64,000 nucleotides of DNA from Candidula unifasciata (GCA_905116865.2 CAJHNH020008533.1:289153-353152); one strand, 5' to 3'; positions 22,947 to 34,084 are shown, counted from the stretch's first letter. Numbers and translations are program-made. Notes: a model not told the origin generated them from the letters alone.

Positions 22947-23320
22947 GTTATTATCTTCGTATGTATATTGTATTGTTAAATTTTAATTTCTGCGCCACTT
23001 GGTGGCCCACTGATGTATGACAATATAGATGTTCTAAGGGCCATTTGGCAGCAAGTAAACAGTGTTGAGCCACAAATAGATCATTACGGTCTGAGGAGAA
23101 TGGCCACACGAAGAATTTCTTGAGGATCTGGCCGATGCTCAACACTTAGAAGAACGCTGAGATAGATATACACAGTTACTGGTGCCATCGGAATTAGAAC
23201 TCTCTGCTTGATGCTAAAGCTGGGCACGGAGGGCTTATGGAAGTGTCAAAAATGCTATATTGTCGATTATTAGTTTACCATTCAACATAATTTAACGTAA
23301 TTTTGTTTAAGGTTGTTACA
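22947..23320. other. Unassigned
   Basis: No supported feature. Confidence 0.35.
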
Positions 23321-23324
23321 CGGA

Positions 23325-23610
23325 AACTTTGAGCCATTTCGAACACATGGAGCAGTTTTTGGAAGAAGGCATTCATTTTGTAAACGCTATTTGTTCGTCT
23401 GTCAGTAAAGCAGACTGTACCAAGTTATCCGCTCTTCAGTCGCTCTGCAGAGGAAGGCTTCGAAATAATTTCTGATGTGATGTCCTCCCAGATGTGTATA
23501 TGAAACTCTATATTTATAACTCTACTCTCGCAACAAACTATTCTTCTGAAAAGTTATTTTCTGTTTTAAAAGGAATTTTCAACAATCCTAATACAGCGCA
23601 TAGCTAAGAA
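23325..23610 (+). pseudogene. Possible hAT-transposase C-terminal remnant
   Basis: A frame across 23325-23606 with one internal stop reads HFEHMEQFLEEG, then YNSTLATNYSSEKLFSVLKG. The second block resembles the dimerisation motif of hAT transposases (an S-AERSFS-LK-like pattern). No termini are recognised and the assignment is tentative. Confidence 0.3.
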
Positions 23611-23618
23611 AGACTGGA

Positions 23619-23759
23619 TGAATGAATGAATGAATGAATGAATGAATGAATGAATGAATGAATGAATGAATGAATGAATGAATGAATGAATGAATGAATG
23701 AATGAATGAATGAATGAATGAATGAATGAATGAATGAATGAATGAATGAATGAATGAAT
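23619..23759 (+). repeat. (GAAT)n microsatellite, about 140 bp
   Basis: A perfect GAAT/TGAA array. On the minus strand it is (ATTC)n and lies just beyond the 3' end of the LINE at 23826-24530, whose own last bases are also ATTCATTC-like. Confidence 0.97.
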
Positions 23760-23825
23760 CTTCTTCTTCTTCTTCACTTACTCTTTTACCGCTGTGGGTG
23801 TCGAGGGAGATATAAGGTTCTGTTT

Positions 23826-24530
23826 CTAGCTAGTGAATGATTGAATGAATGAATCTAGAATTGACATCATCACATTCATGATATTACCACACGAACAGTT
23901 GATATGGTAATTGTTAAAGTTGCAACCTGAGTGAAACTTCGCCTGTGTTTTCCCCCACAGTTTTAAATATCTCCCGGATTCTCTACTCGCCTCTCGTTGA
24001 ATTAGTCTAACAATGTATGAATGCACGGTCTGTTCTGTTGCACTGTCCGCTTGATCGTAGACATCCTTTACCACATCCACATTGTCATAAAGTAGCTCAC
24101 CACCTAGAGGAGCCGCAGCAGCCAATCCATAAGCCTTCTCATTACCCCGCGCACCTACATCTGCAGTACAGAAAATCAATGACATGTTCCTGATCTGAGT
24201 CTTATCAAAGCCAGGTAAGCCATACTAAGCCTAGGATAGTAGTTTCTATTTTCCGAAACACGCTCTGTATGTCCGTTACAATGACCACATGTTTGGCTGT
24301 GCTGCTCTCCAGCAATCGGGAAGCTGCCGTTACTGCCTCCCCCGCTATTCTAATACTGGATGTTGTGATATTATACACGAGGCTCTCTGTTTTCGAACAG
24401 TATTTATTCAACTTTACAATAAAACCCCACCCATTCTTTCGACCTCTCACTTCAGACCCCTCTGTGTATATAACGATGTCTCTTGGGTGTGAATTTTCGT
24501 TGATCAGCTCTTGCACTCATGCCTGTTTCA
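23826..24530 (-). mobile_element. LINE fragment with RNase H domain, copy 3
   Basis: The minus strand encodes LINENSHPRDIVIYTEGSEVRG (here TDGS reads TEGS), then RIAGEAVTAASRLLE and HVVIVTDIQSVFRK, three RNase H catalytic blocks. After a frame break come GARGNEKAYGLAAAAPLGGE and a C-terminal Cys-containing tail (INCSCG). It is the same family as 3900-5470 (shared APLGGEL and DVVKD/DVIKA). The first catalytic Asp is replaced by Glu. The copy is 5'-truncated. Confidence 0.7.
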
Positions 24531-24939
24531 CTAGTTAAGAAGGATATGTGGTTGACTGCTGACCATTGCTGTGCTGTCCAATAAAATTATTTTTGAGAAT
24601 TTTTAAAAACTGTTTTCTAAATAATATGTTTATATGTTACTCTTTAATAAACATTTACTGCAAGGGTAGTATTATGAGAAATATGATCATTCAGCGATGT
24701 CTTTGTAGAAGAGCGTAACGGTAACAGCTGCAAATCACTTTCAACCCTAAGACTAATTTGAACATTCTGTCCGCCTAGATCCTTCTGTATCTCCTTATTT
24801 TGTCTAATAAAATTCACTACCAATTTTGCGCTTATCATGTCTCTCCACTACAACTTTGACTTGATTTGCATAAACTCCAGAAAAAAAAATGATCATCAGT
24901 GGCAAACGTTATCAAATGGAAGAAAGCCCAGAGGATTTA
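24531..24939. other. Unassigned
   Basis: No supported feature before the satellite array. Confidence 0.4.
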
Positions 24940-25550
24940 CACATGTTTGCAGAATGCATCATAACACTCTGACAATAATAGCTTTCCGGGTGGACACATG
25001 TTTGCAGAATGCATCATAACCCTCTGACAATAATAGCTTTCCGGGTGGACACATGTTTGCAGAATGCATCATAACACTCTGACAATAATAGCTTTCCGGG
25101 TGGACACATGTTTGCAGAATGCATCATAACCCTCTGACAAGAATAGCTTTCCGGGTGAACACATGTTCGCAGAATGCATCATAACCCTCTGAGAATAATA
25201 GCTTTCCGGGTGGACACATGTTTGCAGAATGCATCATAACCCTCTGACAAGAATAGCTTTCCGGGTAGACACATGTTTGCAGAATGCATCATAACACTCT
25301 GACAAGAATAGCTTTCCGGGTGGACACATGTTTGCAGAATGCATCATAACCCTCTGAGAATAATAGCCTTCTGGGTGGACACATGTTCGCAGAATGCATC
25401 ATAACCCTCTGAGAATAATAGCTTTCCGGGTGGACACATGTTCGCAGAATGCATCATAACCCTCTGAGAATAATAGCTTTCCGGGTGGACACATGTTTGC
25501 AGAATGCATCATAACACTCTGACAAGAATAGCTTTCCGGGTGGACACATG
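24940..25550 (+). repeat. 55-bp satellite, array 1 (about 11 units)
   Basis: The unit contains ACATGTTTGCAGAATGCATC, then AACCCTCTGACAA and AGCTTTCCGGGTGG, 55 bases long. Eleven copies are nearly identical and differ at a few positions (CCC/CAC, GACAAT/GACAAG/GAGAAT, TTTGC/TTCGC). No ORF runs through it. The units abut with no unique spacers, so it is not a CRISPR. Confidence 0.95.
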
Positions 25551-26157
25551 TGTAGTGAACCTCATTCTCCTAGATAAATTATGTCCCAGACGGAATGACG
25601 TCAGTATTAAATGTTAGTGGAATATTTTGAGTCTAACGGGGACAACACGTGAGTTGTAGAGAAATGCTGACAGTCGAACTTCATGATAATTATAATTATT
25701 CACGGGGGTCACACAGAAACTGCTAGCCAAATGGAATTCGTGTAAATCGGAGAAGTATGATGGAGTGTCTGTGGGATCCAGAAAGAGTGTTTAAGTCCGA
25801 TGCGTCTGCATTGTGTCTTTCCAACGCCTACCTGGCAATCAGTAGCGGCTAACTGAAGTGCCGTAGCCAGCTGAGAATGTTTGTATTTTGATCGGATGGA
25901 CTTGTTGTTATTCATTCAATTGTTGGATGGAATGTATATTATAAGGTAAAGTTGACATGTTCGATAAGTGAGGATAGATATAAGTGACTATGTTGTACCA
26001 TAACATGTACTGGCTGCAGTACCAGCGAGTGAACAAATAAACAACTGTTGTAATTTGGATCGTTCGACAGCGTCCATGTTTTCTCGTGTGTTGTCAGTCA
26101 GTGAATGGAAGCGTGCATTGAATAGAGCCAGAAAAAGACAATAAAGAGTCAGTGCAT
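25551..26157. other. Single-copy spacer between the satellite arrays
   Basis: About 600 bases with no satellite units and no recognised gene. It ends AGTCAGTGCATCATG, overlapping part of the unit. Confidence 0.6.
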
Positions 26158-26651
26158 CATGTTTGCAGAATGCATCATAACCCTCTGACAAGTATAGCTT
26201 TCCGGGTGGACACATGTTTGCAGAATGCATCATAACACTTCGACAAGAATAGCTCTCCGGGTGGACACATGTTTGCAGAATGCATCATAACCCTCTGACA
26301 AGAATAGCTTTCCGGGTGGACACATGTTTGCAGAATGCATCATAACACTTCGACAAGAATAGCTCTCCGGGTAGACACATGTTTGCAGAATGCATCAAAA
26401 CACTTCGACAAGAATAGCTCTCCGGGTGGAAACATGTTTGCAGAATGCATCATAACACTTCGACAAGAATAGCTCTCCGGGTGGACACATGTTTGCAGAG
26501 TGCATCATAACCCTCTGACAAGAATAGCTTTCCGGGTGGACACATGTTTGCAGAATGCATCATAACACTTCGACAAGAATAGCTCTCTGGGTGGACACAT
26601 GTTTGCAGAATGCATCATAACACTTCGACAAGAATAGCTCTCCGGGTGGAC
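26158..26651 (+). repeat. 55-bp satellite, array 2 (9 units, two variants)
   Basis: Nine units of the same 55-bp satellite. Two variants are mixed: type 1 with CCCTCTGACAAG...GCTTTCC, as in array 1, and type 2 with CACTTCGACAAG...GCTCTCC, not seen in array 1. Their order is 1-2-1-2-2-2-1-2-2. An A18 run follows at 26662. Confidence 0.95.
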
Positions 26652-27377
26652 GGCAAATTTAAAAAAAAAAAAAAAAAAATAATAAACACACATTTAGGAT
26701 TGTGTTACTGGAGTACTTTGAAAAAACAACAACCAAAGAGCATTATTGTACTTTGTCAAACATGCCGTAGAAGCATGTTTTGGTGATTAATTATGTAAAA
26801 TACTTCTTCGGAAACGCCAACCATCTATAAACAAACTGAAAACAGAAGCATAGTATCGTTTTTATTTCTACTTAGGCCATGAAAAAGAGAAGATAAGCCT
26901 GTAGTTGTTTATTTCTTTTGTTTATTCAACGGATCAACATTATAGCACAGGGGTGTAACCCAAAGTGCTCTGTTCTAAGTCAAGTCTGAGTCCTAAGTAT
27001 CTCAGCGGAAAGCACGAATTCATTTGCACCGGCGAGGATCCTGAAATACTTTGGATAGATTTTTAACTCACAATTTTGCCCGGACAGCACCGTAAGGCTA
27101 CTCGTTTTTCGATTTCCATTTGCCAAGGTGTTTTTTACGTGCCCAACAATAAACACGGGCATCCGGTCTTACTACCCAGAGACCAGGGGAAATTACTAGA
27201 ATTCCACGTAAGGCTTCTAGTTGTATGATTAATTACTACCAGCACAACAGAAACGAAAAAATATTTAACAAAACGATGTTCAAAGTACTGGTTTATTTCG
27301 ATCAGTAGAGCATTGTAAATATTTAGCTGCTTTGTGTCAAGATAACGTAAGTATATAGATATATATGTGTACAACCA
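26652..27377. other. Unassigned
   Basis: A run of A at about 26661-26679. The rest has no supported feature. Confidence 0.4.
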
Positions 27378-27830
27378 CCATCACGTGCCTTGCCAGCTGG
27401 TGTAAACCTTCATGCATCTCCACAGAATTTGGTCTTTTGAATTCTGGATCAATTCCAGTGATTATATTCCTCCATGCCAGTGTCTCAAGCCATCCACCAT
27501 TATTTAACTTGATCTGGTTCTGCCTATTCTACCAGTGATCTTTCCATTCATCATGATATTTGTCAGTGCTCTTTTTCTCATCAATTGACCAAAGAACTTG
27601 TTTGTCTCCTTCTCATTGTTGCATATAATGCTCTGCTTTCATGAGCCATTTCCAGACAATCATTGATAGTTTTTCTGGCAGTCTAAGGTATTCGCAATAT
27701 TCTTCTCAAGAACCACATCTCAGTCGCTTCCAGACTCTTCTAAATTTGCTTGCTCACATTCCAAGATTCACTTGCATGGAACAGAACAGGCTCCACATAC
27801 TGTTTTAGTGCTCGTTTTCAGATGTTTAAT
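27378..27830 (-). mobile_element. LINE 3' fragment (RT C-terminus)
   Basis: On the minus strand the sequence encodes FFGQLMRKRALTNIMMNGKI, then the GRIGRTRS region and WRCMKVYTSWQGT. It ends GCAAGGCACGTGATGGTGG. Blocks are in the same order as the LINE at 8269-8787, but divergence is high, so it is a related family. Stops interrupt it. Confidence 0.65.
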
Positions 27831-27855
27831 GAGATTGGTTTATTGTTATAATTTA

Positions 27856-27857
<2 letters not shown>

Positions 27858-27934
<77 letters not shown>
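27858..27934 (+). repeat. (TA)n array
   Basis: Pure AT dinucleotide array, about 75 bp. Confidence 0.97.
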
Positions 27935-27937
<3 letters not shown>

Positions 27938-28034
27938 ACTAACACATTTTCCCTTTCAAATTTGTAAATATGTCCAAAACACAAAATAAGAAAATGATAT
28001 ACTCTTTCTTTCTGAACTAAAATATTTAATAATA

Positions 28035-28120
28035 AACTCTTCAAACGAAGGAAGCCGCCTTGAACTAGACGCTCGCCTGCACGTCCGGAGGTCGTGGGTT
28101 CAGATACGTATCGAACCAAA
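28035..28120 (+). repeat. tRNA-like sequence (SINE remnant)
   Basis: A GACGCTCGCCTGCACGTCCGG segment and the B-box-like GGTCGTGGGTTCAGATAC resemble the anticodon and T arms of a tRNA. The acceptor stem does not pair convincingly. Confidence 0.35.
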
Positions 28121-28576
28121 TAGTTTTATCAAAAATGTAAAACCTAGGCTTCTAGGTCGAGCTAGCATATATCGATACCAAGTAAACTTCTGGGAAATAA
28201 ATGCTATCGACACCGTACCGATCACATCACCTATCAAGTGCTTGTTGCTATTCACGTTAGAGGTCTAGTATATCTGGTACCCGTAGAAATGGATCCTTTA
28301 ATGAGCTTATAACGGTAAGAGAGAGATTATAAGTTTGAAAAAAAAAAAAAGAAGATAATTTAGTTTTCTTATGAAGCATTACTTCCAACAAGATAATTGT
28401 ATATGTTTTACGACAGCCAAAAAGACAAGGTTAGGCGAAAGGATACCGAGATTAAAAAAAGATTATAAAGAAAAATTAAAAGACGCCTTCCAGGTATTTG
28501 CAAGATCGAAACCCACCGCTGGCTGTGTGGATTTTTATCATGGTATGGGACGTCGCAAGTGCACTAAGTAATAAAC

Positions 28577-28578
<2 letters not shown>

Positions 28579-28656
<78 letters not shown>
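28579..28656 (+). repeat. (TA)n array
   Basis: Pure AT dinucleotide array, about 78 bp. Confidence 0.97.
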
Positions 28657-28657
<1 letters not shown>

Positions 28658-29353
28658 AGGATGTATGTCTTGGGAAAGTAAAGATGGCCGGCGTACTGCA
28701 GACCACATTACCCACCTAGTGACGATTGTTCTATAAAAATATGGGTGCTCTTCCCATATGCCCGATGCGCCTAAAGCGTGAAAAGGAATCTTTACTTTAC
28801 TTCTATGCATAATTACATTTCTTGAAAGCAAAATAAATTACACTGGATAAAACCTAAATTATTTTAATTTGACATCTAATGATTACGGTTCTGCGTGTCA
28901 AAAAGACGGGAAAGACACATACAGTCACTGATTAGCTATACTGAGTGGTTGGTGCCTGTACACATAGATGGATTACAAAGGTTCATTAAACCTCAGCAGT
29001 GCAGCAAAAGAAGATGACTACACGGATGATAAAAATAAGATGCAGAAAGGTGTAATGACAACTAAAGGAGAAGCCATAAAATATAGCAAAAGAAAAATAC
29101 TGCAGTTGTAACCAATGTTATGCTTAGCATGTTGAACATCGTCGAATTGTTATTTTTTTTTATTTTCTGTCTTTGTGAATCATTTTAAAAAAAAACGTAA
29201 TTATGGAAAGAGATAGGAAAAATGGAAAGGGAAAGGGCGCTTGAAAGGATCTGCAGAAGGGAAGGAAAGGAGGTGCGGGAGTTGAGTACTGATGATCTAC
29301 TTGGGAAATCAACTGCAGGCGGAGTAGGAGCAAAAGACTGACTGACTGACTTT
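28657..29353. other. Unassigned
   Basis: No supported gene; several A and T runs. Confidence 0.4.
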
Positions 29354-29363
29354 CTACCTCACT

Positions 29364-29560
29364 AGGACATCACACAAGCGACAAACACCCGATGACACAA
29401 AGTGCCACCATGTGGATGAGAATCGCTGTGGAGAGGTCCCAAAAACCGCGTTCAGACAATTGGCCATATTAATGGCCTGCCTATATTGCGGCCCCTGACA
29501 AAAGCCAAAGTGGGGCTTCAAATAACAAACAAACAAACAAAAAAAAAAAAAAAAAAAAAA
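29364..29560 (+). mobile_element. Short interspersed repeat, copy 1, with (AAAC)n/poly-A tail
   Basis: It starts near ACATCACACAAGCGACAAAC and contains GATGACACAAAGTGCCACC and GGAGAGGTCCCAAAAACC. It ends with GGCTTCAAATAAC plus (AAAC)n and A20. Diverged copies lie at 32478-32590, 34085-34225 and, on the minus strand, 48421-48600. The tail and length suggest a SINE. I see no clear A/B boxes. Confidence 0.65.
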
Positions 29561-29881
29561 TTACGTCCTAAAAAGAATAAGGAGCAAAAGAGATAACAAA
29601 ACACTATAAATAATAATGGCAAGTTGCTGGAAATTGTGGCAACATATTTTTTTCATACGTTCAGAAATAAATTATTTGTCGACTGAATCTGAAAAGAATT
29701 TATATTAAATAACAGTAAATCTTTGCTGATAAACAAAGAGGTGCAACATGTAGAGGAACATATAGGGGAATGCTAACAGTGTTAGGCTGCCTGACTACAA
29801 AGACGACAGATTTGAATATATAAACAACTCTACTGATAATAAATAGTTTTTCTCAGAACGTTTCATGGTCTATAAGAAAGG
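29561..29881 (-). other. Probable 3' untranslated region of gene B
   Basis: This lies directly downstream of the gene B stop codon on the minus strand. I cannot find a clear AATAAA on that strand, so the end of the transcript is not defined. Confidence 0.35.
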
Positions 29882-30796
29882 TCAATATTGCCTTAGCAGT
29901 CTGTCACAATGTCTGCAATACATGGGACAGTATGTGGTTGGCTCAGTACATTTACCATTCTCCTCCCAAGACCTACAACTCATTGACAGCTTCTGGCAAA
30001 GCTGTGGAGTTGGAATTTCGGAATCTTTGAAAGAAATGTGTCCTGAGCCATCACAATACTGAAAATGCTTTCCTGGACACCAGCATTTACAATCCCGTCC
30101 TATAAAACCTTCAACCGGACATTTAAGAGAGGGATTACATCTCTGGCTGCATTTATACATCAAATTTACCAGTTTCACGTCATAAAAGCTCAAATGTTTG
30201 TTATATCCAATAATATTTTGAAACTGTGGATCCTTTGTCTCAATGGTAAGTTGATGATTTTTACCGAAAGCTGTGCCAAAATAGTGCATAATACTTCTAT
30301 AATCGTATTTCAAACCATAAGTATCGATAAGGTAACTTTTGAAAAAATTATATTCCATTCCGTATTTGATATTGTTTGTAAGAATTGTAACAAACTGGTC
30401 TCTGTCTGGGCGACTATGTTCATGAAAAAATCCAACTGCGTGTCCTATTTCATGGATAACTGTCTGTCCCGTTACACACGATGGAAAATCTGTTCCTAAT
30501 GAAATGTTCTGCACACCTCCCGTCATTCCAATGTTGGACTTACAACCCTTGCCATTTATGAAATTTACAATATTTTTGTCTTGTTCTCTAGTCGGTCTAA
30601 ACGTGAGACATGTGTTCTGCTGCCATTCATCCATGGCTTGAAAGATTACATAAATCTCTTCATCAGTGAATTGAGAATAGTCAATTTCAAATGGTATCTC
30701 CTTTTGTGTCCAAAGCTTGGACGGGTCATTTATGGCCTTTCTTCTCTCTCTGGTCAGTTTTGGATGATCTAACGGATCAGACGTGTTATTCATCGC
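29882..30796 (-). CDS. Astacin-family metalloprotease, gene B, exon 3
   Basis: This 304-codon terminal exon encodes a secreted zinc endopeptidase of the astacin (M12A) family. The acceptor TAATTTTCAG precedes it in phase 0. Its start holds the end of the prodomain with a basic RERRKA site, where maturation by a furin-like enzyme or an astacin is plausible. The catalytic domain follows, starting near LWTQKEIPFEID. The zinc site is HEIGHAVGFFHEHSRPDRD, with three His ligands, the catalytic Glu and the family HE extension. The Met-turn is SIMHY with its Tyr ligand. After the protease comes a Cys-rich EGF-like stretch (CNPSLKC to CKCWCPG), then a ShKT-like end (SCRSWEENGKC to CPMYCRHC). All key residues are intact. 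The substrate is unknown. Confidence 0.93.
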   Translation of the reverse strand, partial: AMNNTSDPLDHPKLTRERRKAINDPSKLWTQKEIPFEIDYSQFTDEEIYVIFQAMDEWQQNTCLTFRPTREQDKNIVNFINGKGCKSNIGMTGGVQNISLGTDFPSCVTGQTVIHEIGHAVGFFHEHSRPDRDQFVTILTNNIKYGMEYNFFKSYLIDTYGLKYDYRSIMHYFGTAFGKNHQLTIETKDPQFQNIIGYNKHLSFYDVKLVNLMYKCSQRCNPSLKCPVEGFIGRDCKCWCPGKHFQYCDGSGHISFKDSEIPTPQLCQKLSMSCRSWEENGKCTEPTTYCPMYCRHCDRLLRQY

Positions 30797-30860
30797 CTGA
30801 AAATTATATAATTCACATAAAGACACCTAAAAAAAAGGAGCTCAAATATAAGTTATTTAC

Positions 30861-30920
30861 AAACACGAACACGCACACACACACACACACACAAACACAC
30901 AGACAGACAGACACACACAC

Positions 30921-30952
<32 letters not shown>
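30861..30952 (+). repeat. (CA)n microsatellite in gene B intron 2
   Basis: A CA-rich array with CAGA and CATA interruptions, starting about 65 bases upstream of exon 3. On the transcribed strand it is (GT)n, close to the branch-point region of the intron. Confidence 0.95.
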
Positions 30953-31069
30953 GAGATTTCGTCTGATTTTCTTTTGTTGATAACTTCCCCCTTGAAAAGG
31001 CCTTTGTTGTGACGTAGCCTGTGATTTAGCTCTTTACAACTCAACACTCGATTTCAGAAACATTCTAAT

Positions 31070-32380
31070 TAGTCACCTTGTATGTTATGCTTATTGGGGC
31101 AATGGTTTTTTTTTCCACTTATGTGTATGTTCAGTGGCTGTAAACTCCTGGGTAAAGTTCTAGTTTTGGTTCGATTTCTAGACAATGGTCTTTTACAACA
31201 AGTTTGTTCTGCGTGTACATCCGTTTTACAGGTTTGGCTTATTTGTTTGCAGACTGTTGATTCCTGGGTTTTCGGGAAGAGGAAGTAAGGCTTCAAATGA
31301 TTCTTGCCATACAGAAAGTGGAATAAGGTAGCTGTGCATCCACTGTTCTGGGACTGAATCTGTCTTAATGCTCTGGTTGAAATAAGAATTCATCTCCCCC
31401 ATGTCTGCATCACTCATGTATTTCAAATGGGAATGTCTTTCGACATCAAGCCCGAGTGCACTGTCGTTCGCTCTTTTCAGAACATGTTGTACATCTTCCA
31501 TCCGTATGATGTCTTTGTAAAATTGGTTCTTTACCGTGGCTGCCAGATTTGATTGTTTCTGTGTTGTCTCAGTCATTGTTGTCTGTCTGTCAAATCAACC
31601 TCTTCAGGAATGAGTCCTTATTCTCTTTGTCTGTCGTTAATATAGTACCGTCATCTCTATGAGTTTTTCCCACTGCGTTGGGCCGGTCTTTCTTAAGGAT
31701 ATGCCTATGTAGCTTCCGAAACTTTCCCAATGTCTTATCGCCCCCAACCTCTGCCGCACAGCGCTTGAAAAACTCTATCCTTTCTTTCTTATTACTTTCC
31801 ACGCACTCCGATTCATTCTGTGAGCTTAGGGCTGTCTGTCGCACTTTCTTTAAACACTTTAATGCAGCTCTCCTTAACTTCCATGCATGTTCCACCTTTA
31901 ATGTCAGCCTTGGAGGCTGCAGAAAATTAGATCTACCGGTCCTCTTACAGGCCCTCTATCAGAGGCGTCCAAAAAAGATGTTTGTCCCCTCATACTTGAA
32001 AGACCTATGAGCTCTTGAAGCCTTGACTTTCCTAGATTTGGAGATCAATACCGAACATGGCAGAGGATCACCCAGGAACCTCCTTTTAGTGTCCAGTTTT
32101 GCTGACTGGGTAACCAGAGCCAGGTCAGTAGTCGTAAATGCATCACTGAGCCTCATTGCCATTATAGTTGGCCTCTCATCGTTTAAATGGACAAAGTCTG
32201 AATCGACTATGGCGTCGGCATGGGCAACTCCAAGTCGGTTTTCCATAATACTGTCCTATTCATTATTCCTTGCACTGAAATTGCCACAAATAAGGAACCT
32301 GTTGCTAGGCATAACCTCCAGGTCTTTCAGCCAGTCCCAGTGTTGCTTTGTAACTAATGAGCCAGACCTAGAATGGTGTA
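31070..32380 (-). mobile_element. Jockey-like LINE fragment (endonuclease to start of RT)
   Basis: On the minus strand, 32380-31960 encodes an APE-type endonuclease C-terminal half: LICGNFSARN, a variant of GDFNAHN, then DFVHLNDERPTI and DLALVTQSAKLD. A linker at 31895-31590 contains FFKRCAAEVGGDK. The start of the RT follows at 31576-31300 (NDSALGLDVERHSHLKYMS, then VPEQWMHSYLIPL). The frame is lost after 31300 and the RT core is absent. It lies in the sense direction inside intron 2 of gene B. Confidence 0.75.
31225..31275 (-). repeat. Dispersed short motif, copy 1
   Basis: On the minus strand TCTGCAAACAAATAAGCC, then CTGTAAAACGGATGTACACG. It is shared with 37690-37760 and 55735-55812 on the plus strand. 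The function and family are unknown. Confidence 0.5.
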
Positions 32381-32477
32381 AATTTATTTCATCTTTTTTT
32401 AAAAATTATATTAAATATTCGATATTTGTACGTTACATAAGATGCGTAACGGTCACAAGTAAGTAAGTTTTACTCCA

Positions 32478-32590
32478 CCATGACATCACATAGAGCGATA
32501 AACAGCCGGTGACATAAAGTGCCACTGTGCGTGTGAGGATCACCCGTGGAGAGGTCCCAGAAACCCTGTTGAACAGCCTGGTTAGGCTTT
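32478..32590 (+). mobile_element. Short interspersed repeat, copy 2
   Basis: It matches the repeat at 29364: GACATCACATAGAGCGATAA, then AAAGTGCCACTGTG and GGAGAGGTCCCAGAAACCC. It is truncated before the tail and lies in intron 2 of gene B. Confidence 0.6.
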
Positions 32591-32693
32591 AGAATTGTGA
32601 GATGCACGACACAGATAACGTGAATTTTGAAAGTTGTGTGAACTTTTGGCTGGCTTTGAATATCAGGAAGTATTTTTAGCTAGCTCCAAACAG

Positions 32694-32819
32694 GGGAACC
32701 CTGGAATCTGCTGGAAAGTCCAGTATTATAGGGGTATTACGGTTTGAACTAATCACCGACTAACCCTATATCTAACGTTAACCATAACACCCTATAATAT
32801 TGGGATTTCATGGGTTTCC
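32694..32819. repeat. Small palindromic (MITE-like) repeat
   Basis: The outer arms GGAACCCTGGAA and TTCATGGGTTTCC, and the inner arms CCAGTATTATAGGGG and CACCCTATAATATTGGG, pair around a centre near 32755. It lies in intron 2 of gene B. Target duplication is not clear. Confidence 0.45.
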
Positions 32820-33036
32820 GCGGTTGGAGGTGAATAAAAAAAAATAAAGTACCATATTTCATACTACACAAGGTAAATACTGGGCCCTCATTAAGGAATT
32901 AAACATGGTTGGTGTGGTATTTGTCATTTCATACATTACAGGTTGATGATTTGCGTGTACATTTTTGGTTCTGGCCCAAGCACCGAATAACTAACTTCAC
33001 GTAAGAAGTAAAGACTGCTTTAGTGTTTATACTTAC

Positions 33037-33165
33037 TAGAGAATCAAAGGCTTTAGCAGGAAAACTCGGTTTATCTTCAAATGAAAGTTGACTGTTGACA
33101 TCGTCATTGACAACGTTCTTAATATGTCTGCCAGATGTCAGGTGAAGGCCTACAACACACAGCAC
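33037..33165 (-). CDS. Astacin-family metalloprotease, gene B, exon 2
   Basis: Forty-three phase-0 codons between an acceptor (CATTCTACAG on the minus strand) and donor GTAAGTATA. It begins VLCVVGLHLTSGRHIKNVV, the end of the signal peptide followed by the start of the prodomain. The prodomain is acidic and otherwise unremarkable. It aligns with exon 2 of genes A and C at nearly every hydrophobic position in the first 15 residues. Intron 2 (33036-30797) is 2.2 kb and contains a LINE, a SINE-like repeat and a (CA)n array. Confidence 0.8.
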
Positions 33166-33546
33166 CTGTAGAATGAATCAAATCTGACATTATATTCATG
33201 TTCATGTACACTGATTGTCTACACGAGCCGCCACTGATTAATCTCGGTATTTACAGGTCCCAAGCTGGGATGAGAACAAGCGAGGATGAGAAACGAGGAT
33301 CGTTAAGACACAGACTCAAAATATCACGCCATTCCGTGTTTCCTTTGGTCGTCCATGTCTCCTTTTCCATCTGCCAACCACCGGAAAACTGGCCTTGCCA
33401 AAGTGTCAGGAAGAATTCCGCTAAAATGCCCAAGCTCTCTCCAGCGAATACTCTGATTATGCTTGCCAGTAATGAACATTTTGCTTTCTTTGTTAAGTTC
33501 TTTACTGGCGATCCTCTTTGGCCAAAAAAGAAGCCGAATAATCGGC

Positions 33547-33950
33547 TATCCTCCGAATAACGGTCCCAAATTATCGAGGCCGAAAATATACCCTAACAGG
33601 GCCTCAGTCAAATGTAAATTGCGGACTTCTGGTGACTATCGCCACCGCCGAGAGTACGTCTCACGCCGCTACGCGGCGGCGTGGAGCGGTGCTAAACTGG
33701 ATGGCTGGAACTCACGAGCAAAGAAAATGAAGGAAGCTGCAGGAGATGCGGTAGCTGCTGCTCGTGATTCCCAGCCATCTCGTTTAGCCCCGACCCACGC
33801 CGCTGCGGCGTGGGAGATACTCTCGGTGTTGGCGGTAGTCTCCGGAAGTGCGCAATTTAAGTCGCCGGAAGTATTCAACTGACATGTGACTGAGGCCCTG
33901 TTAGGGTATATTTTCGGCCTCGATAATTTGGGACCGTTATTCGGAGGATA
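33547..33950. mobile_element. Foldback (MITE-like) element, about 404 bp
   Basis: The first 66 bases (TATCCTCCGAATAACGGTCC onward to the GGCCTCAGTCA block) are the near-perfect reverse complement of the last 68. The inner sequence continues as a diverged inverted repeat. The CACCGCCGAGAGTACGTCTC region pairs with GAGATACTCTCGGTGTTGGC, and CACGCCGC pairs with GCGGCGTG. The whole element can therefore fold into one long hairpin. The open frames through it are side effects of this structure. It lies in intron 1 of gene B. No transposase is encoded, and the superfamily is not assigned. Confidence 0.8.
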
Positions 33951-34084
33951 GATGTAACATCGATATCTAAAATACAAACTAATCGAAAAAATATATGAAA
34001 AAACTTTACTAACTGTTGTAAATTTTAGTATTCTTTATGAAAGTATATTATTGTATCATCAAGACGTACTGAGTGACGTTCAAC

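Noticed and set aside
24940..26651. CRISPR-like array (regular 55-bp repeats)
   Set aside because: The repeat units abut with no unique spacers, and the surrounding DNA is animal. It is a satellite.
30065..30499. 144-codon plus-strand ORF
   Set aside because: It is antisense to the astacin catalytic exon of gene B, with no domain of its own.
33463..33977. Overlapping 100-139 codon frames on both strands
   Set aside because: They arise from a foldback element; mirrored frames on both strands are expected.
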